A stretch of 64,000 nucleotides of DNA from Coprinellus micaceus (Eukaryota; Basidiomycota; Agaricomycetes; Agaricales; Psathyrellaceae), in assembly GCA_951394405.1 (NCBI GenBank), contig OX596344.1, positions 1,736,001-1,800,000 of the forward strand, read 5' to 3'. Positions 33,472-44,490 of the stretch are shown piece after piece. Under the pieces are notes generated by a model. It searched no databases. It saw nothing but the letters and a program-made list of their open reading frames with translations, and was not told the origin of the DNA. Position 1 is the stretch's first letter. Every line of letters starts with the position of its first letter. The position numbers were made by a program, and so were the translations under genes.

Positions 33472-33781
33472 TGTAGAAAGTGTAACTGGGGGCAGGGACA
33501 CTGAAGCCCCTAGGTCAGAGTACTGAACTAATGATATTAGGGCATACTGCTACTCACCTGAAGCCTCTAGGTCAGAGTACTGAACTAAGGGCCCTCAGGG
33601 CAATACATGGAGTGTTGATACACAGGAATCAGGTCACATGATGCTAGATGATCCAGATATGATAACTAAGTCCAATTAGATCAAGATAACTGATGAAGGG
33701 GAAGATCATGATGGATAAGGGTGATCTGTGAATGGATAAGGATGGATAAGGGTGGAGTCACCAAGTCACCAAGTTCCAACA
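33472..33781 (-). repeat. Solo-type inverted Copia LTR (310 bp)
   Basis: TGTAGAAAGTG ... AAGTTCCAACA on the plus strand, the reverse complement of the Copia LTR. It shares the CTTTCTACA terminal variant with the LTR at 31437. The neighbouring 5 bp differ (CACAG left, GAACG right), so it is not a simple solo LTR. It joins two LINE pieces from different regions, suggesting recombination or deletion. Confidence 0.88.
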
Positions 33782-35538
33782 GAACGAACACCATGTCTAT
33801 TACAGACTTGATATTTGAATCGGCATGGGACACATATGTGGGTCCTGGATTGACAGGCAGGGAGTACTCCACGCCCAGACGGGCTGCTGTTTCCAGCAGC
33901 AGAATGGCTGTATCTCCATGATTTGGAACGGCATCGTCCCATTCCCTGGAGTTTTATTTTATTTTTATTTTATTTTATTTTTATTTTTATTTTTGAAATC
34001 AGCTTTTACGAAGTTTAGGGCCCCCCGCCGTAAGGCAGAGAACCCCTATAACCCACGCTCTTGCGAGGCGGGAAATCACACCATGTGGTACTCCGGAATC
34101 AACTTAGATTCACACCTGACTGATTACATCAAGTGAACTGACAGAGGATTTAGTGCCCTCGAGCCGGTATCCAGGAGACTGTCCTGATCCGCTACAGCCC
34201 ACGCTTCACTAGGGATTTCGTATAGAGCCCCAGCTACTAGGGTTCCCATTCCCAGGCAGATGGTTTGCTGATGCCAACCGGCGCGGATCCCCATCTGTCC
34301 CAGGTCTCTGCCTTGCCTGCAGCCAACCGGGTATGCAATCCCGAGGTTCTACCCTGGGCCCGGAGTTATTTTGTCTGAGTCTGAACTGCCCCCCAACCGG
34401 TTTAACCAGCGTGGGGGAATGGTTAACCACAAGAGTGCTTGGGCAGGGAGTTAGAACCCCACTTACTGGGCGCCGGTGCCGTGCCTGGGTGCCCGAGCCC
34501 ATGTCTCGGCCAGCCTTTGCCAGATCATTCCCACAACTACTACCGCCAACTAACGACTCCTACTTAGCCCGGTTTTTGCCATTGCCCAATGGACCGGGTG
34601 TCTCAGAGTGGAGGGTGGCATAGGCCCATCCGGCCGTTCTGCTTGTTATATATATATCCCTCGCTTCCCAACCCCTGTGCTTTCACTCCCATATCGGGTA
34701 CAACAGATAAGGTTTCACCCTTTTTCTGCCAGATTGGGGTAGTGTGGCTGGTCCCCTAGGCCATCCCTTCCCGGACTGAGCGGGCTTGCCCATGGCCTCG
34801 ATCGTCTGGTTGGTGCGAGTTCGAACACGACTCTAGACCATGCCGGATCAACCCAGCCACATGCCTGGGAATGGTTTACCCAACCCAGTCATCCAAGCAT
34901 GTGACAGTATCCACTGTCGGTCACACGCCTAACCTAGCTTTATGGTACCAGGGGATGAGCAGGGATCGAACCCACAACCTTCCGGTGACTTGCACAGCCA
35001 CCTCTCCTGGTCTTTAGTGGCCCACACCACTGGGCTACAGGGGCCCCTCCCATTCCCTGGAGTGACAGTTGAAGTCTCCAGCCATGTAGTCCATGGGTGG
35101 GAGTGAATCTGCACGGCGATCGAGCAATCAGATTGCTCGATGGTTGGTGTCTGAGTATACATTGGTGAGGTGCATGGGCTTGTTGCCTGCGAACAGGGAG
35201 ATAACCATCACATCTCGATCGTTGATGAGGTCTTGACGGTAAGTCGGATGGAGAACGTCCAGTCTCTTATTTATGTAGGCCATGACCCGGGGAAGGGTGC
35301 CTGGCTCAGTCGGGGGGACCATGCAGGTCCACTTAGGATGACGGGGTGAACCCCACACCGCAGTACCTTCCTTGTTGTGCGCAGAAGGAGCATGGTGAAT
35401 GAGCCTCCACGGAGGCTCTTGTAAGAATACGATATCCAACGATTTACATTGAGCTTCAAGTAATACAACGAGAGAGTCCCAACACTTCACAACATTGAAA
35501 GAAAGAACCCTAATCTTCTGTAATGTTGTACTAGACAT
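33782..35538 (-). pseudogene. LINE-11 ORF2: endonuclease, interrupted
   Basis: ATG at 35538 overlaps the ORF1 stop within ATGTCTAG (35531-35538). It encodes IRVLSFNVVKCWDSL, FLQEPPWR, NKEGTAVWGSPRHPKW and YRQDLINDRDVMVISLF. A TGA replaces CGA after HRAI (near 35133). EN resumes beyond the SINE, past 33952, and reaches the SVIDMVF block. No RT follows. Confidence 0.85.
33952..35047 (-). mobile_element. tRNA-headed SINE-like element with LINE-matching 3' tail (1096 bp)
   Basis: Flanked by a perfect 15-bp TSD TCCCATTCCCTGGAG (33937-33951 and 35048-35062). The minus-strand 5' end begins GGGGCCCCTGTAGCCCAGTGG, a pol III box A match (35027-35039). A box B GGTTCGATCCC lies at 34972-34962, spaced as in a tRNA with a long variable arm. 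A second TTCGAA box B-like site is near 34820 and a GGGGTTCTAACTCCC-like site near 34450. The 3' end, GAAATCAGCTTTTA in plus orientation (33995-34008), equals the terminal 14 bases of the resident LINEs and is followed by an (AAAAT)n-type tail. No ORF. Confidence 0.82.
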
Positions 35539-37401
35539 TAGGAAGGACTGGGTTAGATTGAAGCCGTCCACGATCTTGACGATCACGTACCTGCTTGTTG
35601 AGAGCGTCGATCTGGGCACGGTTGAACCTCGCGTACCAGAACGGACATTTCGACAACTCAGCGTCGTGGTCCTCCTTCCTGCAGTTGAGACAATGTACAC
35701 GATGGGGGCAGACTTTGATCTCCTCCGCAGTGGGGGGGATCGGCTTAGGGAGTTGCTTGGGCTTGCCCTTGCAACAGCTCGCATGGTGGCGATGCTCGTC
35801 CCGAGTATGAGACTCGCCGCAGATGGGGCACCTGTGACGGGTCCAGCACATGAAATCAGGGTGTCCCCATTTGCAGCAATTCTTGCAGAAGGGGACGCCG
35901 GGTTGACGAGGAGTGGACCTAATAAGGCACTTCCTGCGGAGGATATTGATGGTCTTGTTGTTCAAGGCCTTTGCGCGGGTCCCTGCTTGGGAGTCCCAGA
36001 TGTTGAAGTACACAGTCACCGACGTAGATGACTTGGACTCAGAGTTGATCACCCGGGGACAGGCGGTCGGGATATAGTGTTCACTCAAGGGCGAAGCCTC
36101 AAACGCACTGTCGATGTCAGAGTAGACCATTAGGTTACTCCCGACTTTGTACTTTGGAACACCATGTATCGTGAGATAACTGGTGGACTGCGGAAGCCCG
36201 ACCCACAAGTTGCAGGCCCAGGCTGGAAGGACTTGGGTGATCCAACCATGCGCGGCATTTAAGTCACGCTCATTTGGAACATCCGTGGTGCGAAGACTCC
36301 AACCCCCATAGGCCTGACTGCCTGAGAGGACTCGGAGCTCGGATCCAGCACGTTGGAAGATGTCGTTCATCCCCCTCATGACGAACGCGCTGTCAATCTT
36401 GGGAATCTGACCATCCTTCTCGTTGAAGAGGACCATGATCTGCGTGCGAGGCGGACCCTTGGTCGTAGATGCGGGGATAACTGTCTTCTTCTTCTTCTTC
36501 TTCTTCCTGCTTGAGACGGGGCCAGCAGAGATTGGAGGAGGGTTAGCCAGAGGTAGGGGAGGTACAGGGCCGCCATTGATAACCTTGGCGATCTGCATTG
36601 GAGTTAAATCAGGGCGAGCCCGCCCCCAAGTGGCAGCAGCCTCGACGTAATTCATTTTCGTCTTGCCCCCCTTGGCAACGACGTTCAACAGCCTTAGGGC
36701 CGAGGGTTCAGGAAGAGGCTTCTTAGGGCCGACTGGGAGGCCAACTCTCTGGAAGGGGACGGCGGGGGCTTTAGGCTGTGGCCTTGGGCCTCCGTCGTGC
36801 ACACGCTTCCGTGTAGCCACAGAGAACGGGAGGCTCGGGTTTGGGCCGGGTACGGCCGGTTCCTGAGCGTCCCGAGAATCTTCGGGGCGTCCCTCCACAG
36901 GGGCGGGATGTTCTGGGAGAGGGTTCTGGTCCACCCGGATGGGCGAGCCAGTGGGTCCACGCTTGCCTCCCCCAGGGGGAACGACACGCGAGCGTTGCTT
37001 GTTCGTCTTGGACGGAGCGAACGAAGGAGGAGGGTTCTGAGCGGGGTTCTCTGGGGGTGGTGTGTCCACAAGGCCCTCTCGGATCTTGCGTGCAGATGCC
37101 TCGGTGTACTCTCGCCAGTAGCGGAAGCCCTTGGGAGGAGCTGTGGATAGGGGGGAAGGGGGCCGCCCCTGGGGGTCAGCCTTCCCCCAGCCTCGAGGTA
37201 CAAGTGCCACCTGCAAGGATGGCTGCTCCTGAACCGCGGGCTGACGAGCACGTCCTCCATGGGACGTGGTGTAGTAGAGTCTTGGGGATTCCCACCGGGA
37301 GGTACAACCTCGCCGCTGAGCATCTCCTCGACGTTGGCAGCCCAGGACCCGATTGCGGGGTCTTCAGCATACATGTCGTCGTCCTCCTCCCACACCTGCA
37401 T
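35531..37401 (-). pseudogene. LINE-11 ORF1 (gag-like zinc-knuckle protein), one frameshift
   Basis: RNA-binding/assembly protein of the LINE. Start MQVWEEDDDMYAEDP at 37401. A one-base deletion near 37235 shifts frame, and the rest is open from about 37216 to TAG 35531. The order is a Pro/Arg-rich N-terminus, the core (KMNYVEAAATWGRARPDL; SGSQAYGGWSL), and three cysteine motifs: CKNCCKWGHPDFMC, CPICGESHTRDEH and HCLNCRKEDHDAELSKC. The third is followed by PFWYARF. This triple motif is typical of ORF1 in the Tad/I/R1 group. Its intact counterpart is not in the window. Confidence 0.85.
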
Positions 37402-37496
37402 AGGGTGTAGGGGGGGGGCGTGTGCGGTGTCGCCGACAGGTCGGCTACGACGAGGGTCCTCGCTCTCTCCGTGTCCAAGGGGAGGGGGATCTGGTA

Positions 37497-39367
37497 TTCT
37501 TGCAAGAGCCTCCGTGGACCCTCATTCGCCATGCTCCTTCTGCGCACAACAAGGAAGGTACTGTGGTGTGGGGTTCGCCCCGTCATCCTAAGTGCACCTG
37601 CATGGTCCCCCCCACTGAGCCAGGCACCCTCCCTCGGGTCATGGCCTACATAAATAAGAGATTGGACGTTCTCCATCCGACTTACCGTCGAGACCTCATC
37701 GACGATCGAGACGTGATGGTTATCTCCCTGTTCGCAGGCGACAAGCCCATGCACCTCACCAATGTGTACTCAGACGCCGACCACCGAGCAATTCGATTGC
37801 TCAATCGCCGCGCAGACTCACTCCCAGCCATGGACTACATGGCTGGAGACTTCAACTGTCACTCCAGGGAATGGGACAATGCCGTTCCAAACCGCGGAGA
37901 CACAGCCATCTTACTGCTGGAAACGGCAGCCCATCTAGGTGTGGAATACTCCCCACCTGTCAATCCAGGACCCACGTATGTGTCTTATGCCGATGTGAAC
38001 ATCAAGTCCGTAATAGACATGGTGTTTGTACAACCTGCCTACGTCCTCTCGGCTGCGCCGCTAAGGGACCAGGACCTCAAGGGGACCTCGGATCATTTTC
38101 CGCTGTCCTCAGTCATTAAGCTCAGCAACCATGCAGAGCGAATCAAGGGCCACACCCTCAAGGAGGATGCGGTGGCCCTGTTCTTTATGCAGGTTGAAAA
38201 GGAGATGCCCAGTCTCTCCAACCTGTACAATCTCAACACCGCAGAAGGAGTGGAGGAACTCTCTGTGGCGATTGAAAAGGTGTTCTCTGATGTGTGGCTC
38301 GCCCACTCTGAGGAGTACATCATTACCCCCCACTCAAAAAAGTGGTGGACTGACGAATGTCAGAAGGTGTACGACGAGTGGAAAGCGGATGACTCTGCTG
38401 AAACCCGTGGTGCATTTCGTCGTCTTGTAAAGAAGACGCGTCGAGACTTCTTTGATGAACATATCAAAGACATCTCAGAAACAGACAAGCGCCCCTGGGA
38501 CCTAAAGGACTGGGTCAAGGAGCGCAAGGACCCGCCATGCGAGGCTATCCAACATAATGGACAGCCCTGTCACAATCTCGACCAGCTTTGGGGCGCCTTA
38601 CATGGCACCTACAATGCGGCCAACGACCGACCGGTCGATCTGAGTCTACTGGACGAACTCCCCGACGAGCCCATTAGGGAGTGGCCAGTTTTCTCTCTCT
38701 TAGAAATGAGGCAAGCCCTGGAGGCATGCTCATCTCATTCTGCCCCGGGCCCTGACCACATTACATGGCAGCACCTGAAGTATATTTTCACCATACCTGA
38801 AGGTGAAAAGGTCATGATGGATTTGGCCAATGCCTGCATAAAAACCGGGCACTGGCCAAAACACTTCAAGGACTCGCTTTCGATTATCATACCAAAACCG
38901 AATAAGCTGTCCTACTCTGCCCCAAAGGCGTTCAGACCCATTGTGCTTCTGAACACCCTTGGTAAATTGGTTGAAAAGATGATTTCCAACCGTTTTCAGT
39001 TTGACATGATCAAGTACGATCTCGTCGATCCAAATCAGATGGGAGGGGTGCATCAGCGCTCCACCGAAGACGCAGGTCTATTCCTGACGCACTTGGTGCG
39101 GACAGGATGGGCAGCAGGACTCAAGACGAGTGTTGTAGCCTTTGACATCGCCCAGTTCTTTCCGTCCATCAACCACAAGTTCTTACTCGAGGTACTTCGC
39201 AAGCAAGACTTCCATCCTATGGTGGTGACCTTCTTTCAATCCTACCTGGTGGAGCGCCATACATCTTATGTGTGGAATGGCTCTACCTCAGAACCATTCA
39301 GCGTGGATGTAGGGGTGGGACAGGGCTCTGCCCTCTCACCCGTACTCTCTGCCCTTGTCATAGCTCC
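37497..39367 (+). mobile_element. LINE-12: EN and RT part, cut by a hAT-like element
   Basis: Plus-strand open frame from FLQEPPWTLIRHAPSA through EN (MDYMAGDFNCHS, TSDHFPLSSV), the linker, and RT (FDIAQFFPSINHKF, GVGQGSALSPVLSALVIAP). At 39368 it stops against the inverted 1220-bp element. The RT frame is intact up to that point but lacks YVDD and RNase H. The missing 3' half is not seen beside any other copy of the element in this window. The 5' end abuts LINE-11. Confidence 0.88.
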
Positions 39368-40587
39368 AAGTACTTTACACTCCCCCATTTTGCCTTTGGG
39401 AATCCAGTGGACATCCAGTGGACATTCTGGATGTCTACTGGACATTCACTGGCCTTTCTCTGCCAAATTTGCTCAAATTGTCCAGTGGTCGTCCAGTCAA
39501 TGTCCTGTATCAGCCAAAATTTCACTGGATTGTCCAGTGGATACTGGACGGTCCAGGATACATATCCAGTGGATGTCCACCCCCTTAGATCCACTGGACA
39601 TCCAGTGGAAGACCAATGATTTCCAGCCAATATCAGATATGTGGCTGTGCAATGTGGCTGTGCAAAATATTGAAGTAGTGTCATTGTGTGTCATTAATTC
39701 TGGAAAATTCATGAAAAATATGGAAAATATTCTGTTTGTATTTGTTTACTTGTATTTGTGTGTCCAGTCTGTGCAGGCCTTTTCATTTATGGTACTGGCC
39801 TGTTTCTTGGCATCCTCTGTCTACATTATAAGTACTAGTATTTCCACATCTGTAATGAAGTCAGGCTACATAAAACAGAAAGACAAAAGACAATCACTAC
39901 AACAATATTTCTTAAAGTTGTCCAGCTTGACAACCTTTGGCGCTTGGAGAGCAAGAATGGTGCAGTGGAGGGTGGCAACAGTGTGACAACAGTGTGGCAA
40001 CACATTGCCAGAAATCAACAAGGAAAGCTTGATAGTATACCATTGTAGAGCTGAGTCTTGTGTGTGAAAAGTGGGGGTGGCCCAAGTTCTCAAGCCCAGG
40101 CCCTAAAGTTGGCAGGGAGGAAAAACAAGACAGATTGAAAAGTATGAAATGGGACAAAGCTAAATTAAGGAAAGGAGATGCAATGAAAGATTGCTTTTAT
40201 ACTCTTTGTGGTTGTGTTATCTACAATTTGAGATACTTAGCACTCCAACCACCCAGCCATGAATGCCATTGCCAGGTGATTCCATCAAAACCTCCACCCA
40301 GCAGGGTGGCATGATTTCAATGGACACATTAGAGGTGGCCCCTTGGAGTTGACCATTGGCAAATACTTTCTATTTGCAAAGTCCACTGGATGTCCAGTAG
40401 TCAAGCTGGAATCCACTGGACATTGACTGGACTGTTTGAGTGCTGAACTGGACACCACTGGATCTCACTGGATTCCACTGGACATTGACTGGACATCCAC
40501 TGGATTTGCTAATGTCCACCGGATTCCACTGGATTTTACTGGTCTACTGGACATCCTGCAGGACATATGGGGGAGTGTAAAGTACAG
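39368..40587 (-). mobile_element. 1220-bp hAT-like element, copy 2 (inverted)
   Basis: Same length and sequence as copies 1 and 3, in opposite orientation. The left terminal base differs (A for G). Its own flanks do not match each other: left ATAGCTCC, right GATACCAG. The right flank is the reverse complement of the 8 bp flanking copy 3 on its right (CTGGTATC, 55967-55974), which points to recombination between copies 2 and 3. Confidence 0.92.
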
Positions 40588-41135
40588 GATACCAGCACCG
40601 AACCAAACCCTTGAAGGTCAAAATCTACACTCTGTTTTGGCAGAGTTGAGCTATTATGGGGATCTTGTCGCCATACAGCACCCTCACCATGAACTTTGTC
40701 AGCCATCTTGGTGGTGTAGGCTGTGCCTATCCTGAGCTCACCTTAAATGGTGTGGGGATGATGACAACGAGGGAGGCAAAGCAATGGTCTGTGGTGAATA
40801 GGAGGGTGTACGAAGAGCGAGGCTTTCATTTTGCAGATGGTTTTTTTGATTCGCGGGTGTACAAGATCATTTTTGGAAAGGTCCATAACTGCAGTGCCTT
40901 TCGTTGTTGTCCCGCAGGTATTGCGCAAAGGTACACCCGTTCCCGTGCTGGTTTCCTATTTGTTTCATTCAAGCTATCCCAGGACTTGGGCTCAGTGATC
41001 CCTCCATTGTACTGGGGCTTCATGCCCAAGGCTGGAGGGGTTGTATACTTGCCGAGGGGATTTACTGAATTGATTAACACTCCATTTCAATGCCTGTACC
41101 AGTATCCTAATAACTTAGGTATTGATCCTATTTAA
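40588..41135 (+). pseudogene. Host gene, C-terminal half (split by transposon and inversion)
   Basis: Reads AFRY(QHRTKPLKVKIYTLFWQS stop)AIMGILSPYSTLTMNFVSH, then CAYPELTLNGVG, EERGFHFADGFFD, HNCSAFRCCPAG and FLFVSF, ending at TAA 41133-41135. This layout matches an uncharacterised Agaricomycete protein family as I recall it: a nucleotidyltransferase-like N-terminus, then a STxxMNF(I/V)S block, a CAYPxLTL block and a C-terminal HxC...CP block. The N-terminal half of such a gene lies at 55967-57108 on the other strand. One in-frame TGA lies near 40650 (possibly CGA originally). Homology should be confirmed by search. Confidence 0.6.
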
Positions 41136-42282
41136 TGTCATATCAATAGGTCGTGTTTCATAGTTGAACTTATGCTAAAATCCATAAATGCTACCTTTAT
41201 TGACTACTCAATCTTGCTAGGTCGTGAGCACGAAGCGCATGAACATGGATCGGAATTGGCACCTTCATCGCTCTTCCATCACTCACTCAACTGGTGATGG
41301 TAGCCCCATATCTGTATCCATCTATGCCCCTCTCTCCTTCGCTTTCCAGAGTCTGTCCATCTTCATCTAGCCATTGAGTCTATCTTGTTGGCGTTGGAGG
41401 TTGGTATCTGTGGCAGTGGCGACTTCTGGGTTTTCATGCTACTTCGGTTCCCCTGCCCCTTTTTGCCTGATACATTGCGCTTTGTCTCATCTGCCTTATA
41501 CTGTGGTGAACTGTCAGGTGGAGCCCAGAGGCTCTGAATTTGTAGATGAGGCTTGTTTATCGATGTCTGATGCATTACCCTACTTTATGCAAGGTTTGAG
41601 TAGAATTTGGGTGTTTCTTAGTCTTTCATCTAGTCGTTTTTGGATGTATCCTGTGACCAGCTCTTCCTGTTTGGTCCTCTCGGACACCCTATATATTCGG
41701 GACCTTCACCCTACCGGTAGATTACTTGTGCCCCTCTCCACACTGGTTTTATTTGTCGTATCTTACTCATTTCCTCTACCTCTACCTTGCTCTACTCTAG
41801 TATCTAGCCATGCTTTCCTCTACGTTCAAACTTACTCTCGACCAAGTCATCCAGCTCCTTGGTAGGGTGGGCGTTCGAGCGGACCCTGTTCAAGCCCTCC
41901 TTCTTCTTGGCAGCATTGGCGCTCAACCAGAAGAGTCTATCCAGTTCGCTCCCCCGTCCATCGCTGTTGGAACCCCATCAGGAGTTTCCCCTCCCTAAGA
42001 TATTATATTATTTGTGTCGGTACTACCTTATACCCTCACACCAGGAGAAAAATGTGTACAAGTGTTGCAGCCCCTATGATCGCGGAAGATCATGGACGCT
42101 TCGGTTTGCGAAATACACAAAGTGTGCATTGACGCTACTTACGTTCACCGCCATCAAGATTGGGCGAGCCCTCTAAGTTACGTGCCTGACGATAATTAAA
42201 AGTGTTGCAAAAACCCTCCACAGTGCCGCACCTGAAAATGGCGCACATGGTGGTAGAGTTGATCAAGTGTGCAGTGGCTACC
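41136..42282. other. No recognisable gene
   Basis: Downstream of the split-gene stop. Open frames here (for example 41374-41865) have low-complexity, hydrophobic, non-family-like composition, and no splice pattern or repeat that I can support is seen. Confidence 0.5.
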
Positions 42283-42470
42283 CTACCATATCATTGACGG
42301 GACACTTTAAGGCTCCCGCTCAGTATAAGAGACTTGGCCAAGTTCGAGCAGGCTGGCAAGCAATTGACCGAGTCTGCCAGCTCTATCTGACAATATAATT
42401 GACGAGACACTTTGAGGATCCTGCCCAGTGTCGGTGAGCCAGCCAAGTTCAAGCAGGCTAGCAAGCCTCG
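42283..42470 (+). repeat. Diverged direct repeat, unit about 75 bp, offset about 110 bp
   Basis: ATATCATTGACGGGACACTTT ... GGCCAAGTTCGAGCAGGCTGGCAAGC and ATATAATTGACGAGACACTTT ... AGCCAAGTTCAAGCAGGCTAGCAAGC are the two units. They share order and spacing with a few substitutions. Function unknown. Confidence 0.7.
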
Positions 42471-42607
42471 CGCATTCTGAGAGGCGGCTGTCAGGGCCAC
42501 CATCCCAGTACAGAAATGTCGTCCTTGGCGCAGATGGCACCAGGTATCGCCGATTTCATTCTTTCCTCAATTCTCAAAGACAGGTAAGCGGATCTCTGTC
42601 TCAGGTC

Positions 42608-42955
42608 TCAAACCCACCCTGAATGCGCTTCTCGCCCCCACCATGTATGGGTGATCACACCGACCTGGCCAGGGTTCCCGAGGTAGTAGAACGGGCAAGG
42701 GGTGTGGTTCTTGTGGGCTGGCCAAATGTCGGGCTCAATGCTGAGGAATGAAGGTGGACGGTCACTCTGGGTAGTAATGACCATTTGCAAAGCATTCTTA
42801 CTCCGGCTGCTGATATGCGGATGCCTGGATGAGGTGAGAGGTGCTTCTCGCGATTGGTAGTCCTTGTCGTGATGATCATAGAAGAGACTGAGGGAAATCC
42901 TTATATTCTCCATTCCAACCCTGTCCCAGCTGGCTATGACGCTCAGCACACTCAA
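42608..42955 (-). CDS. Possible coding exon, unrecognised
   Basis: Open frame whose composition is protein-like (SLSLFYDHHDKDYQSREAPL ... IEPDIWPAHKNHTPCPFYYL ... GVITHTWWGREAHSGWV), ending in a stop at 42608. I recognise no family. It lies just downstream of, and on the same strand as, the DUF6698-like gene, but that gene has its own stop at 43025. It could be the last exon of a separate or decayed gene. An upstream acceptor-like CAG is present near 42975. Confidence 0.35.
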   Translation of the reverse strand: MSVLSVIASWDRVGMENIRISLSLFYDHHDKDYQSREAPLTSSRHPHISSRSKNALQMVITTQSDRPPSFLSIEPDIWPAHKNHTPCPFYYLGNPGQVGVITHTWWGREAHSGWV

Positions 42956-43024
42956 TTTGGTAGCGCGTCTGTCTAAATGACAATAGACAACAAATATTAT
43001 TAGAACCTATGAGAATATTAACGG

Positions 43025-44467
43025 CTATCTACTAGTTGATCCACCCCCGCGGCCGTTCAATGCCTGGAGAGCGGTGCGCTTTGCTTTGATCTTTGAGAGG
43101 GTGCTCTCCGCTGGGACAACTCGCGTCACGTTCAAGAAGGAAGGGAATATTTGTCGATTCCACCACGCAATCAAATCCTTCACCTCGTCCTGCTCTTCAG
43201 GATCTTCGAACAGCTCAAGTACAGACGTGTAGAATGTCTCTGAGTCTGTTTCCTTGTCCGTTCTGCAGAACACACTCGCGGAGGAAAGAGCAAAGCGAAC
43301 CTGTGAACAGGTTGGAGAACGGGTAAGAATTTGTGTTCGGATCCGATCACTGAGGAGCGTGCATGACATACCTGGGTAGCGATGTATGCTATAGACACTG
43401 GGGTGACACAAGTCATGCCATGAATACGTGCATTTCCCGATCTAGTCGCCTTGGGATTGTTGTTGATGGAGCTCGGGGATGTGAAAACGTGTTTATATGC
43501 CTGGAAAGTGCTGGCAGTGAGCGGCTCAAACCCAGGGACCCCAGGACAACTTGGACTCACCGAAATAAGGAGGCGGCTGCGGAAAAGACCCCTCCATGGT
43601 TCTTCAGGGTCGTATCTCTCGTCCCAATACACGAAGATGGGCCAGTGATTCCCAGGAATCAATAATTCCTTCTTCTTGAGCTGTCCCTTTATTCTATGCA
43701 CACAATCAGTCTTGAACTGGTGAGTAATCTTGAGAAACTCACTCAGGGTCCTTCCAGTCTATGCCCGGAGGGCACAGCAAAAATCCCGTCCTTTCATGGT
43801 TGAATCCTCGACCGAGCTTGGAGTTCCTGGCTATTGAGGGACGAAGCGGCTCCCCATCCGCTGGTGATATCCAGTCGATGACGACGCCCTTCAGACTCTT
43901 GGTGTCATCAGAGCGAGTGGAGGAAGCTCCCTTTTGGAGCTATCCAGAGCCCTTGCTATGAGCACTTGCCCAGTTAAGAATAAAGCATGAGACTCACCAG
44001 GGTTGCGATCGAAATAATGGCATCCCCATCGGTCTCCTCAGCAAATAGACGATCCTGTAAGCCTGGCACTATCTTCAGCAGTCGACGGAATACTCGCCCT
44101 TCTCGACACTCTCTTGGTAACAAACTAAGTCAGAAATGTACAGAGTTGGGGTACTAATATGGAACACGAACTGCTGCGTCTTAGGGACCTCATTGTCGTC
44201 CATGGCGAGGCCAGTGAGCAGCAGTGCCTGCATATTAGTGAACATGAAGACGGTCCTCCCAAAGTGTCGACCGTGACCTATAAGGGGGTCTGCAATAGTC
44301 CTATTATAAATCAGTGGACAAAGCCCAAAGCTCAGCATGAACACAACTCACAGCCGTTTCCTTGGACCTAATTCGAGTGGGTTCGTGATGTGCAGCAATC
44401 TCTTCTTCCCCGCATGAGTAGGTCCGGTAGGCGGTGGTGGAACGTTTTGGTCGTTGCTCGACGCCAT
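43025..44467 (-). CDS. DUF6698-like host gene, 7 exons, apparently intact
   Basis: Minus-strand exons 44467-44352, 44300-44172, 44112-43998, 43939-43743, 43693-43561, 43500-43372 and 43300-43025. All six introns are GT-AG and 48-71 nt long. The spliced length is 1095 nt, giving 364 aa with no internal stop. The protein reads MASSNDQNVPPPPTGPTHAG ..., GHGRHFGRTVFMFTNMQALL, GRVFRRLLKIVPGLQDRL, DDTKSLKGVVIDWISP, RGFNHERTGFLLCPPGIDW, NHWPIFVYWDERYDPEEPW, AYKHVFTSPSS, ATRSGNARIHGMT, VRFALSSASVFCRTD. These blocks are characteristic of the DUF6698 family, abundant in mushroom genomes and of unknown function. The exon 2 donor is the least certain junction. Confidence 0.82.
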
Positions 44468-44490
44468 GGATGGGAGATAGACTCGGTAGG

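Larger units (their letters stand above)
33782..37496 (-). mobile_element. LINE-11: 5' half of a LINE (ORF1 and EN) with a SINE inside
   Basis: Minus-strand EN (33782-35538, interrupted by the SINE at 33952-35047) and ORF1 (35531-37401), then about 95 bp of probable 5' UTR. RT and RNase H are missing, because the inverted LTR at 33781 ends the copy. At 37496 it meets LINE-12 head to head. It is the most complete ORF1 in the window. Confidence 0.87.

Noticed and set aside
33472..33781. Ordinary solo LTR
   Set aside because: Flanking 5-bp sequences differ (CACAG and GAACG) and the two sides are unrelated LINE segments.
41374..41865. 163-codon plus-strand ORF as a membrane protein
   Set aside because: Hydrophobic and Ser/Pro-rich composition from a CT-rich strand, with no conserved block, good start context or splice support.
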